Source: JAAURB01 sp049649525 (lineage in GTDB: Bacteria; Cyanobacteriota; Cyanobacteriia; Cyanobacteriales; Microcoleaceae). Taken from it: a DNA stretch of 64,000 nucleotides. Positions 1-7,651 of the stretch are shown here, piece by piece (position 1 is the first letter of the stretch; every line of letters starts with the position of its first letter). The stretch lies in assembly GCA_049649525.1 (NCBI GenBank), contig JBARZE010000064.1:1-64000 (forward strand), in the 5' to 3' direction. Below the pieces are notes generated by a model. The model searched no databases. It worked only from the letters and a program-made list of their open reading frames with translations, and was not told where the DNA came from. Made by a program: the position numbers and the translations under genes.

Positions 1-222
1 ACCAATAGCAGTCACATCAAAGGTAACAGTAGCGAGGTTACCGGAGATATCAACATCACTATTGAAATTGAGGTCAGCATCTAAATCTTTGTTAATATCG
101 ATATCAACATCAGTGTCTAAGTCAGTATTAACATCGATGTCAACATCTTTATTAACGCTGATACCACCAACAATGCTAGTTTCGTTGATAACTTCTAAGT
201 AGTTTAGGTCAGAAATAATCAT
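1..222 (-). CDS. Double-glycine-leader, Asp-rich repetitive protein (3' end outside window)
   Basis: Partial gene read leftwards from ATG at 220-222; 74 codons are visible and the frame is still open at base 1. An AGGAG ribosome-binding site lies just upstream. The N-terminus reads MIISDLNYLEV and then ETSIVGG, which looks like a double-glycine leader processed by a peptidase-containing ABC exporter (inference). After the GG the chain becomes a low-complexity series of Asp alternating with Val, Ile, Leu, Asn and Thr (DVDIDVNTD, DTDVDIDINKD, DADLNFNSDVDIS), followed by a more ordinary segment. Alternating Asp-x could bind divalent cations or form a beta structure. The family is not certain and no exporter gene is in view. 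Confidence 0.7.
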   Translation of the reverse strand, partial: MIISDLNYLEVINETSIVGGISVNKDVDIDVNTDLDTDVDIDINKDLDADLNFNSDVDISGNLATVTFDVTAIG

Positions 223-790
223 TGTTTTTCTCCTGATATAGTCGAGGCTTTTTGTTTGTTTCAAAGCTTGCGAAGCTTCGATATATTCAATATAGCGGGA
301 TTAAATCAATAACAGTTGCCATTTTGGCAAGTTTATCTAAAACAAATTAAACGTTGAAATGAGAGCCTTTAATTTGATATAAATGCCAAAATTTTGCTCA
401 ATTCTAGACTTGAATCAAGCAAACTAAAGAAAATAAATTAAAGAAGTGTGGTGTTTCTAATCGCCCTGATGAATTCAATCACAATCTAAAATATGCAACG
501 AAATCATCAACACTTTTTTTGACGCTCTTATTTCTACCCCTTCCAGAAAATCTTGCTAAAAATTAATAGGAAAAATCTAATTTTATAGATGTCAATTACT
601 CACCTATTTCTTGATAACCATTAATACTGTATCAAATCCCCTCGAGCAATGTTGCCAAATTGGCATAATTTTTACAGAGAATAAGGGGTTTCATCCTTAA
701 GGAATATGACCCCCTGCCGAGCAAAAATTGATTGTAGTGATTAATATACATTCGCCTGTGCGATCAGTATAAAACAGTTCTCTAACTGCA
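223..790. other. AT-rich intergenic region with TTGCCA-type inverted repeats
   Basis: There is no credible coding frame. It holds several short inverted repeats on a TTGCCA/TGGCAA theme: TTGCCA-TTT-TGGCAA near 315-329, TGCCAAAATTTTGC near 383 and GCCAA-A-TTGGC near 654. It probably contains the promoter of the leftward gene ending at 222. Whether the repeats are regulator sites is unknown. Confidence 0.4.
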
Positions 791-1909
791 CTACCAAGAT
801 TGTGCCTCTAAGAACCGCTCGAAATCGGGCACATCAACCCAAGTTCCGGTTGCATCAGACTCATGAGTCAAATCCATTAATAATTGAGAATAAACCCCTT
901 CTTTAATAGAAGGCGCTAACGCTGTTTCCTGATGAATTGCTTCAACCCAGCGATCTACAACCCTAATAAACGGGGCAATACGGCCATCTGAAAAGGTTTT
1001 CGGAAATGCTTTGCGTTCAGAAATCGGAATTTCTCTTAAGGCTTCTCCCCCTCGACTGCCCCATAACTTAAACCCGTGAACATAATCCTTCTGATTATCA
1101 CTGCCTAAAACTAACGTCCCATCGCTGCCATAAATTTCTACCCAATGTCCCCGGCCTTGATAAGCAACAGAACTCAAATTCATTTGACAGGGTGTCCCAT
1201 CTGCTAATTCCATCGTCACCAAACAGGTATCATCTGCGGTGACAGGTTTGAGGCGATCGCCTTCTGTCGGGTCAGGACGTTCTGCAATAGCAGTACTCAA
1301 CACACCACACATTCGCCGCACCGGGCCAAACAACCAATTAATATAATCGAAACTGTGAGATCCAATTGCCCCCAAGGCCCCACCCCCCATTTGTTTCTGG
1401 GCATACCAATTCCAGCTTCGGTTGGGATCAGCGCGGCTAGAAGCTAACCAATCAATTTTTATCAAGTATTTCTGACCCACATATCCCTCTGCTAACAATT
1501 CTGCCAACTGTTGCCAAGCGGGAACAAAACGAAATTCAAAATCCATTGCCACCACGCAGCCTTTGGATTTAGCTAAATAATACAGTTGACAGGCTTCGTC
1601 TACATTTAATGTGGTGGGTTTTTCCAGAAATAGGTGTTTCCCGGCATGAAGCACTTTTTTTGCCATCTCAAAATGTAAAAATGGCGGTGTAGATAGGGTT
1701 AAGCCCACAATATCCGGATGGGCCACAATATCATCAACTTGATCAAAAGCATTTGCAATATTGTATTTTGTGGCGATCGCACGAGCTTTTTCTATATCCC
1801 GATTGTATACTGCCACAATATTCGTCTGAGGATACTCTTGTAATCCGGGAATATGAACTTTTTGACCAAATCCAGTGCCAATAATCCCGATTCCGAGTTG
1901 ATTCATCAT
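791..1909 (-). CDS. Gfo/Idh/MocA family NAD(P)-dependent oxidoreductase
   Basis: The 372-residue protein opens with a Rossmann fold (IGIIGTGFG, GxGxxG type) that binds NAD(P). It carries the family EKP motif (LFLEKPTT, about residue 95) and a later GSHSFDYINWLFG segment holding the usual His/Asp pair. The second half matches the alpha/beta dimerisation and substrate domain of the family. Substrates are typically sugars, inositols or bilin-like molecules, but nothing here identifies the substrate. Two ATG codons are adjacent (1907-1909 and 1904-1906) and there is no strong ribosome-binding site, so the start is uncertain by one codon. It is transcribed alone, downstream of the glutathione genes on the same strand. 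Confidence 0.88.
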   Translation of the reverse strand: MMNQLGIGIIGTGFGQKVHIPGLQEYPQTNIVAVYNRDIEKARAIATKYNIANAFDQVDDIVAHPDIVGLTLSTPPFLHFEMAKKVLHAGKHLFLEKPTTLNVDEACQLYYLAKSKGCVVAMDFEFRFVPAWQQLAELLAEGYVGQKYLIKIDWLASSRADPNRSWNWYAQKQMGGGALGAIGSHSFDYINWLFGPVRRMCGVLSTAIAERPDPTEGDRLKPVTADDTCLVTMELADGTPCQMNLSSVAYQGRGHWVEIYGSDGTLVLGSDNQKDYVHGFKLWGSRGGEALREIPISERKAFPKTFSDGRIAPFIRVVDRWVEAIHQETALAPSIKEGVYSQLLMDLTHESDATGTWVDVPDFERFLEAQSW

Positions 1910-2007
1910 CTTTTTAAATATAGTAGATTCTACTTAACTGAAGTGAAAGTTATGTAGCGCTAGGCTAGTTCGCAAGAGTATTTATTATAAAAGTGCAAGA
2001 GTGCCTA

Positions 2008-2985
2008 TTACCTGTTGCCTCGCGTAGCACTAGAAACCCATTCAATCACTTGTTTTCCTATACTGACATTATCCAATAAATCAATTTCACGAATCCCCGT
2101 CGGGCTAGTGACATTAACCTCAGTTAAATAACCACCAATAATATCTAAACCGACAAAATATAGCCCATCTTCTCGTAATTTCGGGGCCACGACTTGACAA
2201 ATTTCGCGATCGCGTTCTGTAATTTCTGTTTTGGCAACTCGTCCGCCGACCGCCATATTCCCTCTAAATTCTCGCCCTGTAGGAATGCGGTTGACAGCGC
2301 CTATCGGTTCACCATCTAATAGAATAATGCGTTTATCACCGTCTTTAGCGGCGGGTAAAAATTGTTGAACCATGACGGGTTCAGTACCTTGTCGGGTACT
2401 GACTTCAACTAGAGAATTAAAATTACGATCTTCTGGATCTAAGAATAAAATACCCTCTCCCCCTTTTCCTCCCAAAGGCTTGAGAACCGCTGCCCCTTTT
2501 GTGGTTAAGAAATCTTGAATCACCTGTTTTTCTCGACTGACGATAGTTTCAGGGATTACAGAATTAAATTGTAAGGCATACATTTTTTCATTAGCAGCGC
2601 GTATCCCGGCAGGAGAATTAACCACTAACGTTTTCTCTGGATCAATATAATCCAAAATATAGGTTGTATATAGATAAGGAACCGTTACAGGGGGGTCGGG
2701 TCGCATGAAAACGGCATCCATCTCATCGAGTTGATGTAGACTCGGCTGACCAACAGAAAACCAAGGCTGCGGAATATCCCAAGTTTGATTATCCTTGCGT
2801 TGAATGGGAGTCAATTGAACCGGGGTTAAGCGTCCCCAAGCCTGACCCTGGATCACACTGAGATATTCTACTGCTGTGATCCAGATTTCATGGCCTAAAA
2901 TTTGGGCAGCTTCCATCAAAGCGACACTGGTATCATGCCCCGGATTGAGTTTTTCGATGGGGTCAATGATAAACGCAAATTTCAT
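2008..2985 (-). CDS. gshB: Glutathione synthetase
   Basis: The 325-residue length is normal for prokaryotic GshB. It joins gamma-glutamylcysteine and glycine using ATP in the cytoplasm. The N-terminal domain begins MKFAFIIDPIEKL with GHDTS, typical of the family. The ATP-grasp part has VLKPLGGKGGEGI (about residue 168), the PVMVQQFLP hinge, GDKRIILLDGEPIGAVNR, and a Mg/substrate end VNVTSPTGIREID. A glutaredoxin gene lies 93 bp upstream on the same strand, so thiol-redox genes are clustered and probably co-transcribed. The ATG at 2983-2985 is the natural family start. Confidence 0.95.
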   Translation of the reverse strand: MKFAFIIDPIEKLNPGHDTSVALMEAAQILGHEIWITAVEYLSVIQGQAWGRLTPVQLTPIQRKDNQTWDIPQPWFSVGQPSLHQLDEMDAVFMRPDPPVTVPYLYTTYILDYIDPEKTLVVNSPAGIRAANEKMYALQFNSVIPETIVSREKQVIQDFLTTKGAAVLKPLGGKGGEGILFLDPEDRNFNSLVEVSTRQGTEPVMVQQFLPAAKDGDKRIILLDGEPIGAVNRIPTGREFRGNMAVGGRVAKTEITERDREICQVVAPKLREDGLYFVGLDIIGGYLTEVNVTSPTGIREIDLLDNVSIGKQVIEWVSSATRGNR

Positions 2986-3078
2986 AAAATTGTTGGGGAG
3001 TTAAAGGTCAACGGTTTAAGTTGTCTGGTATGAATCGTACCTTAATAGTGTCGCTTTTGCCCTCCCCTTTTGGTCAAA

Positions 3079-3336
3079 CTATGCCAACATCGGATCAAGT
3101 TTGTTATTGCGATCTAAAGCGTGCATATCATCACAACCACCGATATGTTGATCGTTGATAAAAATTTGAGGCAAGGAACGACCACCATTAGCCCGTTGAG
3201 ACATTTTATCTCGGGCAACTGCATCGCCATCAATGCAGTATTCAGTGTATTCGACTCCTTTACGATCTAGCAAGTCTTTCGCCCGCATACAGAAAGGACA
3301 AGCACTCCAGGTATAGATTTCAACGTTAGCCGCCAT
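3079..3336 (-). CDS. grxC: Glutaredoxin 3 (GrxC type)
   Basis: The 85-residue dithiol glutaredoxin has the redox motif CPFC near residue 13, the glutathione-binding cis-Pro segment SLPQIF and the C-terminal GGCDD motif. It reduces disulfides and mixed disulfides with glutathione as donor. It lies immediately upstream of gshB in the same direction, consistent with a shared glutathione-metabolism unit. Residues Lys-Asp-Leu-Leu-Asp after CPFC and the overall length fit GrxC. Confidence 0.94.
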   Translation of the reverse strand: MAANVEIYTWSACPFCMRAKDLLDRKGVEYTEYCIDGDAVARDKMSQRANGGRSLPQIFINDQHIGGCDDMHALDRNNKLDPMLA

Positions 3337-3691
3337 AAGTGGTTCTCAACTCTAGTAATAGTTCTTAATGTTAATACAGAATCAAAAAATTTTGTAGAAG
3401 TCCACTTATTCTCTATCTCCTATTCTCTCTTGCTAACTCCGAAGCGTTAATAGAATATTATTCTTTTTTAACTAGGATATAACCTATACAATACTGATGA
3501 TTTTAATTCATAAATCATTTGAACAATCAGTATTTTTATTAATAGAAAATTTGAGCTAAATTTGTCTAAAGCTAATACTTTTATGTTTGTAGCAGAATCT
3601 TGAACTGAAGTTAAGGATAGAGTTAGGAGTTAGAATACTATTCTCGTGGTTAATAAATTCTAAATCCCAACTTTTCCTTCATTCAATCCTG
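3337..3691. other. Intergenic region, AT-rich
   Basis: No credible gene or strong hairpin is seen. It separates the leftward RTX gene from the leftward glutaredoxin gene and presumably contains the grxC promoter. Confidence 0.4.
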
Positions 3692-4390
3692 TTAAATAAT
3701 TAACGGTTCAATAATCCTCGCTGCATTGAACTGTGCCAGAGTGGTATCCTCAAGAATCGCGATTGTTTCGCCAGTGGGACGGAAAATAATGGATACGTCG
3801 TCAAAACCCCCGCCGATAATATTATCTTCGACAAAGTCTAAATCTGCTTCAGTCACCTCTCCAATTAACACTAAACTATCAATCTCGCGTCCATAATCAG
3901 TAATCACATCTGTGCCAAATCCTGGCCCAATCACAAACTGATCGTTTCCAACTCCGCCTTGATATGTATCGTTACCTAAATCACCAAAGATTTGGTCATT
4001 CCCAGCAGCGCCATCGATAAAATCATTTCCCTGACCGCCAAATATTGTATCGTTTCCAAACTGTCCCAATATCTCATCTTGGTTGTTATTACCGAAGATT
4101 AAATCATTGCCAGCCCCTCCCCATAATACATCGTTGCCGATATCACCAAACATCGTATCAGTTCCACCAATAGTACCGGAGAATGCCCCCCTGAGAAAAT
4201 CATCGCCTTTTCCGGCAAACAGCCAGTTGTTATCTCCAAAGGAAAATAACACATCACTTCCTTCGCCTGCTATTAGGGTATCGCCTTCGTTGCCTTCTAA
4301 TGTGTCGCTTCCCCCTAAACCAAAGATACTATCCAGTTCATCTGTACCCACTAAACTATCGGGGCCTTCTGTTCCGAAAATGTCTGCCAT
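3692..4390 (-). CDS. RTX (haemolysin-type calcium-binding repeat) protein
   Basis: The 232-residue protein is built mainly of glycine-aspartate nonapeptide repeats: GGSDTLEGN, GKGDDFLRG, GGAGNDLIFG, GQFGNDTIFGGQGNDFIDGAAGN and similar. These fold into a calcium-binding parallel beta-roll. The C-terminus (ITDYGREIDSLVL then hydrophobic turns) is the usual cap and carries the uncleaved type I secretion signal in such proteins. There is no N-terminal signal peptide and no recognisable enzymatic domain. It is probably an extracellular or surface-layer protein. No type I secretion gene is near it. The start ATG at 4388-4390 gives the family-like opening MADIFGTEGPDSLVG. Confidence 0.85.
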   Translation of the reverse strand: MADIFGTEGPDSLVGTDELDSIFGLGGSDTLEGNEGDTLIAGEGSDVLFSFGDNNWLFAGKGDDFLRGAFSGTIGGTDTMFGDIGNDVLWGGAGNDLIFGNNNQDEILGQFGNDTIFGGQGNDFIDGAAGNDQIFGDLGNDTYQGGVGNDQFVIGPGFGTDVITDYGREIDSLVLIGEVTEADLDFVEDNIIGGGFDDVSIIFRPTGETIAILEDTTLAQFNAARIIEPLII

Positions 4391-4573
4391 AATTTGTTAT
4401 GTGTAAACTCGACAACTTCCACCAACCTAACAAATCGATCTGAAAGAGGCTATAGCATGGCGGATAAGATAGTTGATTATTATTGGTCATTAGTCATTGG
4501 TTATCTGTTGTTTGTAGGCAACAGGTGGATGTAATGAGTCATAACTCACAGCCAAACGTTTATACTCCTTATT

Positions 4574-4750
4574 TCTCCCCCAGTCTCCCTCTCACCTCAT
4601 CCCCAAATCTCCCTATCTCCCTCTCACCTCGTCCCCAAATCTCCCTATCTCCAAATCTCCAAATCTCCAAATCTCCAAATCTCCCCATCTCCCTCTCACC
4701 TCATCCCCAAATCTCCCCATCTCCCAGTCTTTCTCCCCCAGTCTCCCCTG
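4574..4750. repeat. Pyrimidine-rich tandem repeat array (CTCC/CCAAATCT units)
   Basis: The plus strand is almost pure C/T/A with nested repeats of ATCTCC and CCCCAAATCT. Four perfect CCAAATCT octamers lie at 4651-4682, flanked by longer degenerate units ending CTCACCTCATCC. It lacks spacer-repeat organisation, so it is not CRISPR. Short tandem arrays of this kind are common between cyanobacterial genes. A fairly long open frame across it is a by-product of the composition. Confidence 0.8.
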
Positions 4751-4796
4751 GGCTGTTTCAAAGTAGGGAAATATTTATTTTCGACCTCTCCCCCAG

Positions 4797-4830
4797 CCCC
4801 TCTCCTACGAGGCGAGGGGAGTATTTTTTA
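4797..4830 (+). other. GC-rich hairpin followed by a T-run
   Basis: CCCCTC at 4797-4802 pairs with GAGGGG at 4814-4819 and is followed by GTATTTTTTATT. It resembles an intrinsic terminator on the plus strand, but no plus-strand gene ends here. It may be part of the repetitive C-rich intergenic family rather than a functional terminator. Confidence 0.4.
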
Positions 4831-4928
4831 TTATATATCTAACACTATTAATTACTCCTCCTTCCCTGAAAGGGATAGAGTTGGGGGGTTTTGTCGTAAA
4901 ATTTCTGGTCGAGAATGAAACAGCCCTG

Positions 4929-4970
4929 CCCAGTCTCCCTCTCACCTCATCCCCAAATCTCCCTATCTCC
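4929..4970. repeat. Second copy of the array leader (42-bp direct repeat)
   Basis: The 42 bases here are identical to 4579-4620 at the head of the tandem array and then run into CAGTCTTTCTCCC, which is also how the array ends near 4729-4740. The copy therefore looks like the array with its central repeats lost, or a duplication from it. Confidence 0.8.
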
Positions 4971-5121
4971 CAGTCTTTCTCCCGTAAGAGAGATATGCTG
5001 ACTAAATAGATGTGGGATAATTCTGTGCGGTTATCATTCTTCTGTGTCCTATTCAAACTGTTGAAGTTTGGATGTAGATCAGAAATGATAATCAATTCTT
5101 AATCTCAACGGAGTTAAAATT

Positions 5122-5460
5122 ATGGGATTTTTAAGTAGATTATTCGGTAAAAAGGAAGAAGATAAAGCAGCTAAGGCAGTTCCTAATAATCAAATTAAAG
5201 CAAAAGCCTCTGAGAAAAGTATCGATCCGGCTAAAGTCGGTTTAGATGGTGAATATGACGAAAGCGGACTAGCCAAACGGGTAGCCAAAGCGTTAGATGA
5301 TGCTGGAATTTCTGATAGCGTGGGTTTGTGGGTGGCCCAGTCTGGCAGTACAGTCGTTTTGAAATATAACCCTGATGCTGAAAGTGTACTTGATCAAGCC
5401 AAAAAAGTGGCAGCCGGGGTTGAAGGGGCAGACTCTGTGACCACAAAACAAAATTCATAA
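5122..5460 (+). CDS. Small BON-like domain protein
   Basis: The 112-residue protein has a basic, lysine-rich N-terminus (FLSRLFGKKEEDK) and a disordered linker. From about residue 47 a compact alpha-beta segment (LAKRVAKALDDAGI, STVVLKY, AKKVAAGVEGADSV) resembles a BON domain, which in other proteins binds membranes or ligands. No signal peptide or membrane segment is seen, so the location is probably cytoplasmic or membrane-peripheral through the basic end (inference). GGAG lies 9 bp before the ATG at 5122. It converges with glmM, with a hairpin between the two genes. Confidence 0.7.
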   Translation: MGFLSRLFGKKEEDKAAKAVPNNQIKAKASEKSIDPAKVGLDGEYDESGLAKRVAKALDDAGISDSVGLWVAQSGSTVVLKYNPDAESVLDQAKKVAAGVEGADSVTTKQNS

Positions 5461-5478
5461 CAGATAGTAGGTTAAATA

Positions 5479-5500
5479 GAGACGTTCGGTGGAACGTCTC
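5479..5500. terminator. Perfect 9-bp hairpin between convergent genes
   Basis: GAGACGTTC (5479-5487), loop GGTG and GAACGTCTC (5492-5500) form a perfect stem between two convergent stop codons. It has no T-run, so it may be a bidirectional transcription stop or mRNA 3' stabiliser. It also resembles palindromic repeats scattered through cyanobacterial genomes. Confidence 0.5.
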
Positions 5501-5509
5501 CACAAGCTG

Positions 5510-6982
5510 TCAAATCAAGTATTGTTGAACTGCGGCAACTAGACGATTCGTCCAATGATGGGCCAGTTTAGTATCAATGGCTTCTACCATCACCCGCACT
5601 ACTGGTTCAGTTCCAGAAGCCCGCACCAAAACCCGACCGAGGTCGCCCATATCGGTTTCTGCTTCGTCAATAGCTTGTACTAAGCGATCGCAGTTTTTCC
5701 AATTTCGACGCAGGTTAACATCTTCAACCCGAACATTTTTTAGCAATTGGGGATAAGTTTGAAAGCTATTATCCACTAATTCAGAGAAAGATTGTCCGGA
5801 CTGTTTAACCAAAGAAGCTAAATGCAACGCGGTTGACACTCCATCCCCACTCACACCGTAATGATGACAGAGAATATGTCCAGACTGTTCGCCCCCCAGC
5901 ATTGCCCCCATTTTTTTCATGGCAGCATGAACATGTTGGTCGCCTACTTTCGTGCGGTGTAACTGACCACCAAATTGTTTCCAAGCTTGTTCAAACCCTA
6001 AATTAGCCATTACCGTTGAAATGATCAAATTGTCCGGTAATTTCCCAGCTTGGCTGAGGGTTTTCCCCCAGAAATACAAAATATAATCTCCATCAATTGC
6101 CCGACCCTCAGAGTCAACGGCTAACACTCGGTCAGCATCGCCATCAAAGGCAAATCCCATATCGGCTTGATGTTCAACCACTGCCTGCTGTAGCCCGTGA
6201 AGATGAGTTGAACCACAATTTACATTAATTTTCTCACCATTGGCCTGGGCATTGAGACAAATCACTTCTGCCCCCATCTGACGAAAAACGGTTTCAGCTA
6301 TTGCAACTGCTGCCCCCCAAGCCAAATCTAGGACAATTCGCATTCCCTGGAAATTTTGTGTCGCTAGTAAAGGTTGAGAGAGTGACTCTGCATACTGTTT
6401 AACAAATTCTGGACGGTAATGATGTTGACCACATTGGTTAAAACTCACCGGATAATCTGCTTGACCCCGAATACCTGCTTCAATTTGCCGTTGCAGTTGC
6501 GGCGAGAGTTTTGTTCCATCTGCGCCAAAGAATTTGATACCGTTATCTTCAGGCGGGTTATGACTGGCGGAAATCATGATACCGCCGACAGCCTCTGTAA
6601 TATCAGTTAGATAAGCAATTCCAGGTGTCGGACAGACCCCAATATGCCAAACCTCCAACCCAGCAGCGGTTAAACCTGCTGATAACGCCATCGCTAGCAT
6701 ATTACCAGAAGTCCGGGTATCTTGTCCCACAATCACCGGGCCACAACGATGGGACTGTTGAGTCAGAATCAGTCCGGCCCAAAACCCGACTTGTAAAGCC
6801 AAAGGGGCATTGAGGAGATCTCCAACTCGTCCACGAATACCATCCGTTCCAAATAACGGGGTATCGGGTAATTCTCCCACACCTGTGGCCAAACCCAGAA
6901 TAGGATTACGGATGGGTGATACACTGTCTATCTCTAAATTTCGCGATCTACCGTTTTGAGTCCAAGCGGGCGTAGCAACCAT
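5510..6982 (-). CDS. glmM: Phosphoglucosamine mutase
   Basis: It converts glucosamine-6-phosphate to glucosamine-1-phosphate for peptidoglycan and lipopolysaccharide precursors. FGTDGIRG lies near residue 45, the phospho-serine loop GIMISASHNP near 138, the metal-binding DGDADR in the middle, GGEQSGH in the sugar-binding loop, and RASGTEPVVRVMVE at the C-terminal phosphate-binding site. A GTG at 6991 extends the frame by three codons, but AGGAG lies 8 bp before the ATG at 6980-6982 and directly abuts the GTG, so the ATG is preferred (490 residues). The N-terminal stretch of about 40 residues before FGTDG is longer than in enterobacterial GlmM. Confidence 0.95.
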   Translation of the reverse strand: MVATPAWTQNGRSRNLEIDSVSPIRNPILGLATGVGELPDTPLFGTDGIRGRVGDLLNAPLALQVGFWAGLILTQQSHRCGPVIVGQDTRTSGNMLAMALSAGLTAAGLEVWHIGVCPTPGIAYLTDITEAVGGIMISASHNPPEDNGIKFFGADGTKLSPQLQRQIEAGIRGQADYPVSFNQCGQHHYRPEFVKQYAESLSQPLLATQNFQGMRIVLDLAWGAAVAIAETVFRQMGAEVICLNAQANGEKINVNCGSTHLHGLQQAVVEHQADMGFAFDGDADRVLAVDSEGRAIDGDYILYFWGKTLSQAGKLPDNLIISTVMANLGFEQAWKQFGGQLHRTKVGDQHVHAAMKKMGAMLGGEQSGHILCHHYGVSGDGVSTALHLASLVKQSGQSFSELVDNSFQTYPQLLKNVRVEDVNLRRNWKNCDRLVQAIDEAETDMGDLGRVLVRASGTEPVVRVMVEAIDTKLAHHWTNRLVAAVQQYLI

Positions 6983-7132
6983 AACGTTCACTCCTCTCGA
7001 TATTCACACACTCACTGTGGAGGATACCACGTCCGGAAAATGAATCAAGCCCAAATTGGCAAAGAGATAGCTAAAGAACCAGGATTTTGAGAGAAAATTA
7101 AACTATTCTCTATATTTTGATAAGATTTTTTT

Positions 7133-7651
7133 ATGAATTGGCAAGTGTTAGATTTACAGCCCTCACCCCAAAGCGATCAACTTGAACATATTACTCGTCA
7201 ACTGTATCAATTAGTGTTTGCAATAGATGCATTGTTAGAATCTGATGTAGAGACTTGGGCAACAGCAGCAGCAGATCTTGAACTGACACCGATTTTGTCT
7301 GATTGGCTAGAACAACGACAACAGGGCGGCTATAATTCGTTATTGAACCCAGACGAAGCGCGATCGCTGGTATTAATGATCTGTCATTTAGCCCAGCAAA
7401 ATCACGCCTTGATCCGACGAGGTGTTAACCTGGTTGAACAATTTACTCAACAAAACCGTCCTTTAACAGAGGTAACGTTGTTACGAGATTATCTAGCAGG
7501 TTTCCGTCAACGTTATCAACAGTTTGTCAATTCCGACTCAGGTCTATCGGCTGAACAAATCACATCTTTAGCACTAAAATCCCTAATTGATTTATTATTT
7601 TACAGCCAGCCTAATAGTCCTCAACCGTTTTGGTTAGCGCTTGTCACATGA
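7133..7651 (+). CDS. Conserved cyanobacterial protein, DUF3038-like
   Basis: The 172-residue protein looks soluble and mostly helical, without signal peptide or membrane segments. Leu/Gln-rich helices dominate (QLEHITRQLYQLV, LVLMICHLAQQNHALI). Its length, composition and position directly before a DUF4335-like gene match the DUF3038 family from memory; the function is unknown. Its TGA overlaps the ATG of the next gene (ATGA at 7648-7651), so the two are translationally coupled and probably act together. Confidence 0.65.
   Translation: MNWQVLDLQPSPQSDQLEHITRQLYQLVFAIDALLESDVETWATAAADLELTPILSDWLEQRQQGGYNSLLNPDEARSLVLMICHLAQQNHALIRRGVNLVEQFTQQNRPLTEVTLLRDYLAGFRQRYQQFVNSDSGLSAEQITSLALKSLIDLLFYSQPNSPQPFWLALVT

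Noticed and set aside
4574..4750. Possible CRISPR array
   Set aside because: Units are 6-10 bp, contiguous and degenerate, with no unique spacers and no cas genes nearby.
4483..4842. A 119-codon open frame across the pyrimidine-rich array
   Set aside because: Its Pro/Ser-only composition follows directly from the CTCC/CCAAAT repeats; there is no ribosome-binding site or family.
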